From: a virus
Length of the DNA: 64,000 bases
IMG/VR virus record: IMGVR_UViG_3300021142_000007
Span: 62,001-126,000 of that record
Direction: 5' to 3' (one strand)
Shown here: positions 29,079-37,960 of the stretch, in pieces
Layout of the letters: each line of letters starts with the position of its first letter
Position numbering within the stretch: the stretch's first letter is position 1
Made by a program: the position numbers and the translations under genes
The notes under the pieces: generated by a model
What the model saw: only the letters and a program-made list of their open reading frames with translations
What the model was told of the DNA's origin: nothing
Databases searched by the model: none

Positions 29079-29532
29079 TTTTACTAATTATTTTGGTTGA
29101 GATGAAAATTAAATCCAGAGTTTTTACTTTGACTATTACGTCTTTTCTATTTTTTCTTTGGTATAATTCATATGGGTCTTTACTTGACCCGACACTTTTG
29201 CCCTTACATCTTTGTTCTATGAATTCTTGTAGACTTAATTTATCTACCATTATCCAGTAGTCTTCAGTTTCAAATGCAAAATAGTCAGCTTTACCGTAAA
29301 GCCAGGATAACTTACCTAGAACATTTTTCAATTCAACCCAATGAAAATTTTCATTATATGTGAGGTCACCCCTAGATTCTTTTTTTAAAGACTTAACATC
29401 AATTTTTGTTTCAATCTTTAAATCCCAGTGTTCATATATATCTTCCTCTTTTTTAGGTAACGAAACATCTTCAAATAAATTTGCGAAGTCTTTTTCTTTT
29501 AGTTTACCTATTATAAATTCTTTATTGTTCAT
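29059..29532 (-). CDS. Possible PD-(D/E)XK nuclease-like protein
   Basis: 157 residues. HWDLKIETKIDVKSLKKE (about residues 35-52) and YFAFETEDYWIMV have the spacing seen in small PD-(D/E)XK-fold phage proteins. The catalytic set is not certain, so activity is open. Overlaps smpB. Confidence 0.55.
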   Translation of the reverse strand: MNNKEFIIGKLKEKDFANLFEDVSLPKKEEDIYEHWDLKIETKIDVKSLKKESRGDLTYNENFHWVELKNVLGKLSWLYGKADYFAFETEDYWIMVDKLSLQEFIEQRCKGKSVGSSKDPYELYQRKNRKDVIVKVKTLDLIFISTKIISKNVNSKK

Positions 29533-29801
29533 TTTAGTATTTTAACAATCTTCATATCAATTGAGTCACCAACACAATAAGCCTTATGTCCACTATGAAA
29601 AACATGACCATACTTAGTGAAGTATATCAAGCGTGTTTCTGGTATAAAGTCATAAGGCTTATCGACACCAATGCTATCAACCCTAACCCTAATCGTTGTA
29701 TACTTAAGAGGTGGTGAAGCAATGAAAGAAATCGAAAATATGACCAAAGCAAAGAATGCTATTAGCAATCCAAGTATTATGTTTTTTGAGTCTTTGACCA
29801 T
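29529..29801 (-). CDS. Membrane-anchored protein, 90 residues
   Basis: One membrane segment (IILGLLIAFFALVIFSISFI), then a beta-rich outside domain (YTTIRVRVDSIGVDKPYDFI). First gene of the operon that leads to smpB. Function unknown. Confidence 0.75.
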   Translation of the reverse strand: MVKDSKNIILGLLIAFFALVIFSISFIASPPLKYTTIRVRVDSIGVDKPYDFIPETRLIYFTKYGHVFHSGHKAYCVGDSIDMKIVKILK

Positions 29802-29817
29802 GTGTTGTTGTTTAATG

Positions 29818-29848
29818 CGAAGGTAAGTAATAATTTCGTAACTTCAAA
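29818..29848 (-). promoter_or_regulatory. Bacteroidota-type promoter
   Basis: -7 box TACCTTCG at 29818-29825 and TTTG at 29845-29848. Upstream of 29529-29801 and smpB. Confidence 0.7.
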
Positions 29849-29849
29849 A

Positions 29850-30470
29850 TTATTTCGTAGCAAATTTTGTCATAAAGATAGAAATGAGTATCATTTGGAC
29901 CTGCTTATCCAGCAAGTCATTGGTATTGGTGAATTTCATATCTTCGTTTACAATCACAAAATCAGACATAAGGATTTTATGGTCATCAGAAATCTGAGCA
30001 TTCATTTTTTGGAGTACTTCTTCTAGGTTCATGTTATCCCTTGCCATAACTCTTTTAACCCTTGTAATCTTATCAGCAATTACCGATACCACGTAGTCAA
30101 AGTTTTTATCAGCATGTGTTTCAAACAAGATGGCTGATTCAAGGATTACCATGTCATGACCCTCGGATTCTTTTTCAGCAACAAATTTTTCAAACCTTTC
30201 AGCCACATAAGGAGTTATAAGAGCGTTTACTTCAGATAGGATTCTTTTATCACCGAAGACCCTAGCTCTCATTTTGGTTCTATTGATTTCACCATCAACC
30301 AGTATGTCATGGCCTACGATATCCAAAAACGCTTGTCTTATCTCTGGATTCTTTTCAGCTTCTCTAGCTGTTAGGTCGCTGTTGAAGACTGGAATATCCT
30401 TGTCTTCAAATATCTTTGATATCGTTGTTTTTCCAGCCCCTATGGACCCTGTAATGCCTATCCTAATCAT
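29850..30470 (-). CDS. coaE: Dephospho-CoA kinase
   Basis: 206 residues. P-loop GITGSIGAGKTTISKIF at the start, then PVFNSDLTAREAE with the Asp that binds substrate, and VVSVIADKITRVKRVMARDN matching the lid region. It phosphorylates dephospho-CoA to CoA, the last step of the pathway. Phosphopantetheine adenylyltransferase (step before) is encoded at 45686-46150. Located 12 bp after a phosphoesterase gene. Confidence 0.9.
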   Translation of the reverse strand: MIRIGITGSIGAGKTTISKIFEDKDIPVFNSDLTAREAEKNPEIRQAFLDIVGHDILVDGEINRTKMRARVFGDKRILSEVNALITPYVAERFEKFVAEKESEGHDMVILESAILFETHADKNFDYVVSVIADKITRVKRVMARDNMNLEEVLQKMNAQISDDHKILMSDFVIVNEDMKFTNTNDLLDKQVQMILISIFMTKFATK

Positions 30471-30482
30471 AAGTAGTAGTTT

Positions 30483-31211
30483 TTAAAACGTACCAACGCT
30501 TGGTACGCCGTCTTTAATTATCAAGTATTCATCAACATCACCCAGACAATCAATCATTATGATGCTTGGGAAACTTTCGTTCAAGTATATTTTTTTTACT
30601 GGTGTATGTCCAACAACACAAACTATTTCCTTAACCATGTCATCAAATAGTGAACGTGGTCTTACCCATATAGGTCCCTGTGTTATATCATCACCAGTCA
30701 TACTCATATTTTCACCTATCGAAAACCCAAATACTCTTGGTTTATACTTCAAGAAGTCATTAATTTCGTTCACCATAACATCATTAACTTGTGGGTCTAT
30801 GTTATTAGGTGCCAGGGTAGCTTTAACCCAAGTCTTAGTAAGGCCAGCATGACTAAAGAAATACTTATCATGCATGTAGCACATTTGAATCAAGTCTTTA
30901 TTTATTGCGTGTTCAATTAGTTCACCTATTTCTAAGGCGTACCCTGCTTGATAACCAGAGTAGTCTTCACCGATATTTTTTATATAGTGAAAATCATGGT
31001 TACCAAATAATAGTATTACCCTATCTGGGTTAGCCTTCTTAAACTCAAGTATATCCTTGAAGTTTTCTATCTGACGATTCCCACTATAACCTCTATTACG
31101 AGTATCGAAGTAGTCACCGATAAATACATATAGGTCTGCATCATGTTCTTTGGCCACTATGGTCTTCCATTGAAGACGACCATGAGTGTCACCAATCGAA
31201 ATTATCTTCAT
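30483..31211 (-). CDS. Calcineurin-like metallophosphoesterase
   Basis: 242 residues with the classic motif set: GDTHGRL, FIGDYFDTRN, LLFGNHDFHY, a His in SHAGL, and VVGHTPV. The order fits the Ser/Thr phosphatase and ApaH-like branch, so substrates could be phosphoproteins or dinucleoside polyphosphates. One of four metallophosphoesterases in the window. Confidence 0.88.
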   Translation of the reverse strand: MKIISIGDTHGRLQWKTIVAKEHDADLYVFIGDYFDTRNRGYSGNRQIENFKDILEFKKANPDRVILLFGNHDFHYIKNIGEDYSGYQAGYALEIGELIEHAINKDLIQMCYMHDKYFFSHAGLTKTWVKATLAPNNIDPQVNDVMVNEINDFLKYKPRVFGFSIGENMSMTGDDITQGPIWVRPRSLFDDMVKEIVCVVGHTPVKKIYLNESFPSIIMIDCLGDVDEYLIIKDGVPSVGTF

Positions 31212-31213
31212 GA

Positions 31214-31384
31214 TTATTTCTTGTTTACTCTTTTGATTAGCTTATCAATCGATGTGTCAGAAAGAACACCTTCAACCTTAGCTTTTGCTCCGCTAAAGAA
31301 TTCGATTGACTTATCGGTTGGGATAGCATACCAAGTATTGGTATATGTGTTGTTCCAGTAAAAATAGCTGTAGTTCTCGTGCAT
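31214..31384 (-). CDS. Small unknown protein, 56 residues
   Basis: Start at 31382-31384 (MHENYSYFYWNNTYTNTWYA), very aromatic and Asn-rich at the N-terminus, basic helix at the end. Fits the gap between 30483-31211 and 31389-31574. Confidence 0.6.
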   Translation of the reverse strand: MHENYSYFYWNNTYTNTWYAIPTDKSIEFFSGAKAKVEGVLSDTSIDKLIKRVNKK

Positions 31385-31388
31385 GGTT

Positions 31389-31574
31389 TTAGTTTTTATT
31401 TGTGAAGTTATTTTTTATCGTATCGTAAACATACCAACAAAGCATTGCGAATACTTCAAGACAAAAGAAGTCACCTAGCGTTACCTTACTTATCTGCCAT
31501 CTTAATACGATGTAAATCAATAATGCTGCCGCTAGGAGTATTTCAATTAGTGTTAGTAGTTTTGTCTGTTTCAT
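31389..31574 (-). CDS. Membrane protein, 61 residues
   Basis: Two hydrophobic segments (LIEILLAAALLIYIVL, FFCLEVFAMLCWYVY). Overlaps the phosphoesterase gene by 32 bp. Function unknown. Confidence 0.7.
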   Translation of the reverse strand: MKQTKLLTLIEILLAAALLIYIVLRWQISKVTLGDFFCLEVFAMLCWYVYDTIKNNFTNKN

Positions 31575-32232
31575 TATATATCGTTACCTGTATTGGTATA
31601 TGTACAGGTTCATATCGGTAATTCACCGTACTAGCATTTATCAGTATGGCTCCAGAATCCATGTCAAATCTACCATATCCTTCATGGATATGACCGCTGA
31701 CATGTAGCTTTAGGTTTTTTAATTGTTCAACCCTAGTTCTAAGTCTTGGACAACCAGCCAAGTCACCGTGTGCTGTTGTATCCAAGTATCCCCTAATGGG
31801 TCCATGTGTTATAAGAATGTTCGTGTCATCTGGAATCATATCCCAATGAGGGGTGATTTCATCATCCTTACGATTGAACGCCCAATTATAAAACCAAGGC
31901 TGAACTGGACTACCCCAAATCTTGAAACCTTCGATTTCAACACCACTATCGTTAAGATACGTTATGCTAGGGTACTTAGCTAGCATATCGCTTATGTCTT
32001 TTTTAGACATATCTTCAAAATAGAAGTCATGATTACCTGCAATAAGTATCTTGTACTTGAAGTTTAGCCCATCATACCATTTCAAGAACCCCTCGACCTC
32101 ACTAGCATATCCACGACCAGACATATCTCCAGCATGGATTATCATATCGATTTCATTATTTTCATTTTTGATATGACGTTCATCGATTAACCAGTGTTTA
32201 TTATGGGTGTCGCTTATGCAGAGTATCTTCAT
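31543..32232 (-). CDS. Calcineurin-like metallophosphoesterase
   Basis: 229 residues: ISDTHNKHW, IHAGDMSGRG, ILIAGNHDFYF, ITHGPIRGYLDT and HVSGHIHEGYG give a complete metal site. Compared with 30483-31211 it is closer to the Icc/YfcE-like branch that includes cyclic nucleotide phosphodiesterases. A role in degrading cyclic nucleotide signals is possible but unproven. Confidence 0.88.
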   Translation of the reverse strand: MKILCISDTHNKHWLIDERHIKNENNEIDMIIHAGDMSGRGYASEVEGFLKWYDGLNFKYKILIAGNHDFYFEDMSKKDISDMLAKYPSITYLNDSGVEIEGFKIWGSPVQPWFYNWAFNRKDDEITPHWDMIPDDTNILITHGPIRGYLDTTAHGDLAGCPRLRTRVEQLKNLKLHVSGHIHEGYGRFDMDSGAILINASTVNYRYEPVHIPIQVTIYNETDKTTNTN

Positions 32233-32636
32233 TTCTTCAATAATTCTTTTCCATTCTTAAGTAATTCTTCTAGTTCCCATGGAGTATACATTTCATGATA
32301 TTCTTCAAGGATTTTAGCCTTGTAGTCATCATGTAGCGTATCACCAAAAAATTTCTTGGTAACTTCAAGCTCGTATTCTAGGTCATGTATTTCTCTTTTT
32401 AGTTCGTTGTTCTCGTAGGTTATTTCATCGAAATCATCTTCGTCTATAAGATTACCGCCTAGTTTTTCGTAAACTTCACCAGCATAATGATTAAATAACC
32501 TTACGATTTCTTTTTCGGAATCAGCAGATTCTAGTTGTTTCATGAATAACGAACAAATATCAAAGTGTTCGTTTAGAAACGCTATTAGCAGCGTTTTAAA
32601 TTGGTTGAACGTATATTCTTTTGTATCAATATTCAT
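32229..32636 (-). CDS. Unknown acidic protein, 135 residues
   Basis: Helical, with a strongly acidic middle (DEDDFDEITYENNELKREI) and coiled-coil tendency. Overlaps both neighbours by 1-4 bp. Function unknown. Confidence 0.75.
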   Translation of the reverse strand: MNIDTKEYTFNQFKTLLIAFLNEHFDICSLFMKQLESADSEKEIVRLFNHYAGEVYEKLGGNLIDEDDFDEITYENNELKREIHDLEYELEVTKKFFGDTLHDDYKAKILEEYHEMYTPWELEELLKNGKELLKK

Positions 32637-33781
32637 TATGAAAAGTTTTGATTGTCATCGTTATATGTGTCTTCAACAGACTTGTTTTCATCTCTTAGCA
32701 TTTCACCAACCATACCACCAGCAAGGCTTCCACCTGCCATCTGACCCATGATAGCAGAATCGGTTGCATAACCAATCATAGCTGACGTTAAAAAGTCATC
32801 GTTTTGAACTATTTCACGCTGACCGAAATAATTTCTAACGTATGAGTCATCTTTTGTTACATAGAAACCATTTGCATCCCTTTCGGTGATGTTCTTTGCA
32901 ACAGGTGTGAAATCCTTTATGCGTTTAAGGTATTGACGGTCTTTCAAGTCACCATGCCATATATGGTATAGGTCACCCTTCACATAACCTACCTTGTTTT
33001 GTACTACGCTATTAAATCTAAGCGACCATTCGTTTACCGATTCAAGGTCTTCGGTGAATGACTTAGCAATACAAGAGTGACCTATTTGACCATACGCTGC
33101 ATGTGCTATGATATGGTCAGCACCTCCAACAAGAGCCTTGTCGTAAAGAGGAACGGCATCCAGAACTTCACGTCTAGCACCCCAAGCAAATCCAACATGA
33201 CCGTGCTGGTCATAATTTGAACTGTTAGCAAATGGTGGTTTTGTCGCACAGTTAGCTCCGAAGCTTCTCCATAATTTAGGATGTCTAAGCTCTGGTAGAC
33301 TTGCAAGAAGATATAACTGCTTAGTAACTTCGAAGTTAGGCTTGGTATCGTCTTGGTCCAAGTGGAAGCAGTATTCAAAAGGCTGAATGATATTATATGT
33401 TTGCAGTGCTTTAACACCATCAACCAACCAATTTTTATTGGTAAAGACAACATCGGCATCCAACCAAAAGATATACTTGTATTTTTTATCAAGAGACTTG
33501 ATGACGTTATTCAAGAGGGTTTCTTTGTGCCAAAGCAAGCTAGTTGTTTTTACGGTTTTGATGTTTTCGTTAGATGGCAATTGAGGCTTAGCGTCATCTA
33601 TCAGACACTCAATAATCCTATGATTGAGATGCTTTATCTCGTCATAGAAGATGTTGAATGCTTTGACCCTATACGGATTGTTCTGAGGATTAAAATAACA
33701 CGAAATTATGATAGCCTCAGAGTGTGTTTTGTGCTTATCAGCGTATAAAAAGTTGTTCTTGAATGCGTCTATGATATTCAT
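32636..33781 (-). CDS. Glycosyltransferase-like protein (GT-A fold)
   Basis: 381 residues. FWLDADVVFTN holds a DxD-type metal motif (about residues 106-116); HVGFAWGARREVLDAVPLYD and GGADHIIAHAAYGQ match the acceptor region of this family. C-terminal part LYHIWHGDLKDRQY is typical too. It may modify phage DNA, virion proteins or host surface sugars. Confidence 0.75.
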   Translation of the reverse strand: MNIIDAFKNNFLYADKHKTHSEAIIISCYFNPQNNPYRVKAFNIFYDEIKHLNHRIIECLIDDAKPQLPSNENIKTVKTTSLLWHKETLLNNVIKSLDKKYKYIFWLDADVVFTNKNWLVDGVKALQTYNIIQPFEYCFHLDQDDTKPNFEVTKQLYLLASLPELRHPKLWRSFGANCATKPPFANSSNYDQHGHVGFAWGARREVLDAVPLYDKALVGGADHIIAHAAYGQIGHSCIAKSFTEDLESVNEWSLRFNSVVQNKVGYVKGDLYHIWHGDLKDRQYLKRIKDFTPVAKNITERDANGFYVTKDDSYVRNYFGQREIVQNDDFLTSAMIGYATDSAIMGQMAGGSLAGGMVGEMLRDENKSVEDTYNDDNQNFS

Positions 33782-33799
33782 TTGTTTTTTTGTTTAACG

Positions 33800-33831
33800 C
33801 AAAGGTATGAAATTATTTTGACAACTACAAG
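33800..33831 (-). promoter_or_regulatory. Bacteroidota-type promoter
   Basis: -7 box TACCTTTG at 33800-33807, TTGT-type -33 box near 33828-33831. Heads the glycosyltransferase-phosphoesterase operon. Confidence 0.8.
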
Positions 33832-33833
33832 CT

Positions 33834-34262
33834 TTACCAAATATTTTTTATAGCTTTTTCCGTTTCTTCTATTATCCTATCCTCATACCACATATCGAAG
33901 TATTTAATCATAAGCCACTTAGGCAGGTTTTTCTGACCAAAATAATAGGCACCAAGATGGTTGGTATCCATCGTTCCGTATATCGGGTGTTTTACTTCCC
34001 AGTTACACGGACCCAATACGACATAAGCATCGTCAAGTATCTTCTTGAACTCTCCAACTAAATCATCTAGCTTTCTTTGACACCAGTTCTTGAACACTTC
34101 AAGAGCATTGGGCATACCGCAAAAGATAGAGAAAATTTCTTCTTTTAATTCATATTGACTTAAGATGCTGGATGTATTCTTATCTATAAAACACAAACCG
34201 CTCTCTAGTTTGAAATCGTAGTTATTGGTAAGATACTTCAACACAATATCATCTTCTGTCAT
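33834..34262 (-). CDS. Unknown protein, 142 residues
   Basis: Alpha-beta, Trp/Tyr-rich end (YFDMWYEDRIIEETEKAIK). Overlaps the RNase R gene by 4 bp, so the two are coupled. Function unknown. Confidence 0.75.
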   Translation of the reverse strand: MTEDDIVLKYLTNNYDFKLESGLCFIDKNTSSILSQYELKEEIFSIFCGMPNALEVFKNWCQRKLDDLVGEFKKILDDAYVVLGPCNWEVKHPIYGTMDTNHLGAYYFGQKNLPKWLMIKYFDMWYEDRIIEETEKAIKNIW

Positions 34263-36190
34263 AGTCTTATAAGGGTTAAATCTATGTTTTTCTTTTCGAT
34301 ATCAACCGACTTGATAACTACCATAACTTCATCACCAAGTATTATTATATTTCCAGTCTTGCTACCAACGATTCGATAATTAGGTAGGTCAGCAGAAAAT
34401 ACATCACCACCAATTTCAGTTAGTCTGACCATTCCTTCGGTTTTGGTTTCTTGTATTTCAACAAAGATACCATAGTCGGAAACTGAACTTACAATTCCCT
34501 TATATATCTTACCAACTTGTTCAGACATATATATGCAATGCATGTACTTTATAGAGTCTCTTTCAGCCTTCTGCGCCTTCTTTTCTCTTTCGGATAAATA
34601 TGTACACTTAGAATCCAACTTATCTAGTCTTGGTGCTGGCTTGCCTTCAAGGTATCTACCTAATAACCTGTGAACCATTACATCTGGATAGCGTCTTATT
34701 GGACTGGTAAAGTGAGCGTAGTCCTTGAACCCTAGACCATAGTGACCTATGTTTTGTGTTCTGTAGTCGGCCTTTTGCATGGTCCTAGTTACCAGTGTTT
34801 CAATCATGTTCGCCTCTGGCTTACCCTTTACATCAATCAAAAGCTGATTAAGCGTTCTAGTTATATCTATTGGGTCTTCCGTTTGTATCTCATAACCAAA
34901 TTGTTTTATGAATGTCTTGAGATTCATTAGCTTTTCAGCATTTGGCTTATCATGAGCGCGATTAACCATGGGATAACCCTTTTCATTCAAGAAACGAGCA
35001 ACATGTCTGTTGGCAAGTAGCATGTATTCTTCAATCAATTTGTTTGAGTCTTGACTGGTCTTGAAGGTCAGGCCGATAGGTTTGTTATTTTTATCTAAGT
35101 TAAATCGAACTTCGTGTTTATCAAAAGATATGCTACCTTTCTCAAAACGCTTAGCCCTCATTTTTTTAGCTATTTTATCAAGCATTAATACCGCATCATA
35201 TATCTCATATGGCATATCGCTTCTGTCTCCATCATTTCTTAAAAGCGGATTTTCAATTATACTTTGAGCTTCTTCATATGTGAATCTATGGTTGGAGTGT
35301 ATTACTGTTCTACCGAACCATTCTTCTATCACGTGACCATTTTTATCTACCTTAAACACCGCAGAGAAAGCAAGCTTGTCTTCATGTGGCTTAAGGCTGC
35401 AAAGACCATTTGATAGTCTTTCTGGTAGCATTGGAACACATCTGTCAACCAAGTATACGCTTGTGCCTCTAGCATAGGCTTCTTTGTCCAACGAAGTATC
35501 AGGACGAACATAGTGTGATACGTCAGCGATATGAACACCAACTTCTACCAAGTCATTATCAAGTATTTGAAAGCTCAAGGCATCATCAAAGTCTTTGGCT
35601 GTTGCTGGGTCAATGGTGAAGGTTAATACGCTACGCATGTCTCTACGCTTAGCAATTTCTGATTCTTGTATCTTTTCATCGATAGCTTCTGATTCAGCAA
35701 TCACATCGGTATCGAAGTCGTAGGGTAAGTTATACTCCTCAAGTATAGAGTGTATTTCGGTTTCGTGTTCACCAGCATTACCAATTACACGAATTACCTC
35801 CCCATTTGGATTCTTAGCGTCATCCTTCCATTCAACAAGTCTTGCAACCACCTTCTGACCGTTGGTTGCGCCAAGTATCTTGGAAATAGGAACATAAAAG
35901 TCGAATGGTATCTTATTGCTATCTGGAATGAAGAAAGCATAGTTCTTGCTTACTTCGATGGTACCAACAAAATCAGTTCTGAACCTTGTCAGTATTTCGA
36001 TTACTTCGCCTTCAAGACCTCGACCATTTCCTTCTATCACACGTATCTTTACGGTGTCTAAGTGAAGAGCCTTATTGGTATTGATTTTGCTAATGTATAT
36101 GTCTTTTGGTAATTCATTGTTTACCAAGTATGCAGACCCCGAAGTATTCATACTAAGTCTGCCTTCAATTATATCGTCTATTTTTATCAT
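34259..36190 (-). CDS. rnr: Ribonuclease R (RNase II family)
   Basis: 643 residues. Cold-shock-like domains, then the catalytic RNB domain (TIDPATAKDFDDALSFQ with the metal-binding Asp cluster, GVHIADVSHYV, FTSPIRRYPDVMVHRLL) and a C-terminal S1 domain (VGKIYKGIVSSVSDYGIFVEI). It degrades structured RNA from the 3' end. RNase R clears mRNAs released by trans-translation, matching the phage SmpB. Shorter than the E. coli enzyme; the N-terminal HTH region and the basic tail are missing. Confidence 0.92.
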   Translation of the reverse strand: MIKIDDIIEGRLSMNTSGSAYLVNNELPKDIYISKINTNKALHLDTVKIRVIEGNGRGLEGEVIEILTRFRTDFVGTIEVSKNYAFFIPDSNKIPFDFYVPISKILGATNGQKVVARLVEWKDDAKNPNGEVIRVIGNAGEHETEIHSILEEYNLPYDFDTDVIAESEAIDEKIQESEIAKRRDMRSVLTFTIDPATAKDFDDALSFQILDNDLVEVGVHIADVSHYVRPDTSLDKEAYARGTSVYLVDRCVPMLPERLSNGLCSLKPHEDKLAFSAVFKVDKNGHVIEEWFGRTVIHSNHRFTYEEAQSIIENPLLRNDGDRSDMPYEIYDAVLMLDKIAKKMRAKRFEKGSISFDKHEVRFNLDKNNKPIGLTFKTSQDSNKLIEEYMLLANRHVARFLNEKGYPMVNRAHDKPNAEKLMNLKTFIKQFGYEIQTEDPIDITRTLNQLLIDVKGKPEANMIETLVTRTMQKADYRTQNIGHYGLGFKDYAHFTSPIRRYPDVMVHRLLGRYLEGKPAPRLDKLDSKCTYLSEREKKAQKAERDSIKYMHCIYMSEQVGKIYKGIVSSVSDYGIFVEIQETKTEGMVRLTEIGGDVFSADLPNYRIVGSKTGNIIILGDEVMVVIKSVDIEKKNIDLTLIRL

Positions 36191-36207
36191 CTATTTAATT
36201 CGTATCA

Positions 36208-36239
36208 CAAAGATACATATTTGTTTCCGTATTTCCAAA
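36208..36239 (-). promoter_or_regulatory. Promoter of the RNase R operon
   Basis: -7 box TATCTTTG at 36208-36215, TTTGGAAATACGG-type -33 box at 36228-36239. Same subclass as the promoters near the left end. Confidence 0.85.
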
Positions 36240-36265
36240 TAAAAACCCACTTTTTAGGGTGGGTC
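36238..36265 (-). terminator. Rho-independent terminator
   Basis: ACCCAC-cctaaaaa-GTGGGT stem followed by a T-rich tract on the minus strand. Ends 36271-36783 and abuts the next promoter. Confidence 0.8.
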
Positions 36266-36270
36266 ATTTA

Positions 36271-36783
36271 TTAGTGTCTACCTGCTGGTACAACATTTAT
36301 TTGAAAATCTGTTATCTTACCATCCAACGCATTTCTTTTTCCCCAGTCTTCAAAGGTAGGAACATGTTCTAACCTATCTTCCCATAGCTCGAAGGCCGAG
36401 TTAGGATACTTCTCAACCAAAGAATCCAATACCCTTAGCTTGAATACATCTGTGCTACCACCATAGTTATAGTGATATTCATCAAAAACCAGTTCTTTTT
36501 CATCCAAGACCTTTTTAACATGGTCACCTAGCTTTTTCAATCGACCAGTCAATAGAACCATGACCACACCTTCTTCTTTCTTGACACGGTGGTAATCAGT
36601 TATAACATCAAGAACCACAGGCATTTCAAATATGCTTGTATCCAAAGAGTCAGCTTGACTCCACCATCCCTTATGAGGCCATTCGTTTCCAGTCTTTTTT
36701 TGATACTCTACACGACCAGAATCTGGAAGAGGTGTTGATACCAGCGTTCCATCGAAATCGAAGATTTTTATTTTATTTTTCAT
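36271..36783 (-). CDS. HAD enzyme, 'Swiss army knife' RNA-repair type
   Basis: 170 residues. KIFDFDGTLVSTPLPD, then EWPHKGWWSQADSL, a Thr in VLLTGRLKKL, and FELWEDRLEHV are the HAD motifs in the arrangement of the HAD_SAK_1 family, found fused to or next to RNA-repair enzymes. It likely removes a phosphate from an RNA end or nucleotide. A related HAD protein is at 47725-48207. Confidence 0.8.
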   Translation of the reverse strand: MKNKIKIFDFDGTLVSTPLPDSGRVEYQKKTGNEWPHKGWWSQADSLDTSIFEMPVVLDVITDYHRVKKEEGVVMVLLTGRLKKLGDHVKKVLDEKELVFDEYHYNYGGSTDVFKLRVLDSLVEKYPNSAFELWEDRLEHVPTFEDWGKRNALDGKITDFQINVVPAGRH

Positions 36784-36997
36784 CTGTTTTATATGTTTTA
36801 GTGTAATAGTGTTCTCCAAATCCAAATTTTTCTACTTGTGAATCAATAACACCATCTTCAAAAGCGGTTTCAATTTGCTCTTTTTCTTTTAAAAGAAGCT
36901 CTTGAATTTTTACTTGTATTTCCCACCAAGGGTCATCTAAAAGTCTACCTTCTTCCGAGTCTATCCATTCCAATAATTCTTGTAAAGCGGTTTTCAT
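36773..36997 (-). CDS. Unknown acidic protein, 74 residues
   Basis: Begins MKTALQELLEWIDSEEGRL, a helical start common in small Bacteroidota and phage proteins, and is acidic throughout. Overlaps the HAD gene by 11 bp. Function unknown. Confidence 0.75.
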   Translation of the reverse strand: MKTALQELLEWIDSEEGRLLDDPWWEIQVKIQELLLKEKEQIETAFEDGVIDSQVEKFGFGEHYYTKTYKTDEK

Positions 36998-37194
36998 ATC
37001 TTAAGCCTTAGTATTTCTTGAGCACTTATATGAGCTTCCCCATCAATCCAATAATCAGCCTTGTTATAGACCTTTTGAATCGCCATATTATAGGCTAATT
37101 TAAAGAGCTTTTCGCCTTCTTCTTGAATGTATTCTTTATCAAAATCAGAATATAACTCTTTTTCGACAATATCTTTTATTTCTTTTTCGCTCAT
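36994..37194 (-). CDS. Unknown protein, 66 residues
   Basis: Charged helical protein, first gene of the operon behind promoter 37211. Ends ISAQEILRLKI. Function unknown. Confidence 0.7.
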   Translation of the reverse strand: MSEKEIKDIVEKELYSDFDKEYIQEEGEKLFKLAYNMAIQKVYNKADYWIDGEAHISAQEILRLKI

Positions 37195-37210
37195 ATTGAA
37201 TTATTTTACA

Positions 37211-37242
37211 CAAAGGTACGAAATCTTTTTTAAACTTCCAAA
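37211..37242 (-). promoter_or_regulatory. Bacteroidota-type promoter
   Basis: -7 box TACCTTTG at 37211-37218, TTTGG at 37238-37242. Upstream of 36994-37194. Confidence 0.85.
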
Positions 37243-37250
37243 TTTAATTT

Positions 37251-37637
37251 CTATATTATCTGGAAAATATCATCCCCAGACCTATGTTGGGGTTCTAAAT
37301 AGAATAACTGCGCACTGGGTGCTGCCATCGGAACTACAGGTATTATATCATTAGATATCAAAGACCCGATAACCCTAGTTATGTTTGGAAATAGCTTAGT
37401 ATTATTCCAATAGAATCTTAGATTAACACGCTTAGCTTTTCTTTTAGCCCAAGTATTAACTATCTTCTTTATCTGACTTTCAGGTAAAGAAAATATAAGC
37501 TTTAAGTTACTAATTAAATCATCGCAGTATACATATTCAAGTTGTTCTAGGCTTGGAACATATATGCAGAATTCTCCCTTATCGTTCTTGGATAGGATAT
37601 ATGTTTGATTTAAGTATCTGTATACAATCTTTATCAT
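37251..37637 (-). CDS. Unknown protein, 128 residues
   Basis: Begins MIKIVYRYLNQTYILSKND. Contains KIVNTWAKRKAKRVNLRFYW, basic, and a Pro/Ala-rich end. Function unknown. Confidence 0.75.
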   Translation of the reverse strand: MIKIVYRYLNQTYILSKNDKGEFCIYVPSLEQLEYVYCDDLISNLKLIFSLPESQIKKIVNTWAKRKAKRVNLRFYWNNTKLFPNITRVIGSLISNDIIPVVPMAAPSAQLFYLEPQHRSGDDIFQII

Positions 37638-37674
37638 TGTATAACCATACTTAATTTAAAATACTATGTAAAGC

Positions 37675-37941
37675 TTATTTGGTCTTCGGCTTAAGAGTCA
37701 AATACATATTTCGCCCTTCGAGCTTAGGAAGAGCTTCAGCAGAACCAACTTCTTGAATAGCAAGAACCATCTTAAGCAGAAGTGCTTCACCAGAATCAAC
37801 GTAAGCCATTTCACGACCACTAAACTTCATGGTAATCTTAACCTTATGGCCCTTGGTCAAAAATTCTTTGATGTGTTCAATACGATATGCTAGGTCGTTA
37901 TCAGACGTGTTAGGTCCAACCTTTTCACTAATATGTGATAT
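37675..37941 (-). pseudogene. infC: Severed C-terminal half of IF3
   Basis: The frame is open but has no proper start. It reads KVGPNTSDNDLAYRIEHIKE, then LTKGHKVKITMKFSGREMAY, the whole IF3 C-terminal domain, ending KPKTK. GPNT is typical of Bacteroidota IF3. The N-terminal half lies 750 bp away, across an HNH gene, where it now continues into a different, AT-rich C-terminal half. So this piece is the old 3' end cut off by insertion. An internal ATG at 37858-37860 could still give a 61-residue peptide. Confidence 0.8.
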
Positions 37942-37960
37942 TTATATAAAAAAGAAAAAC

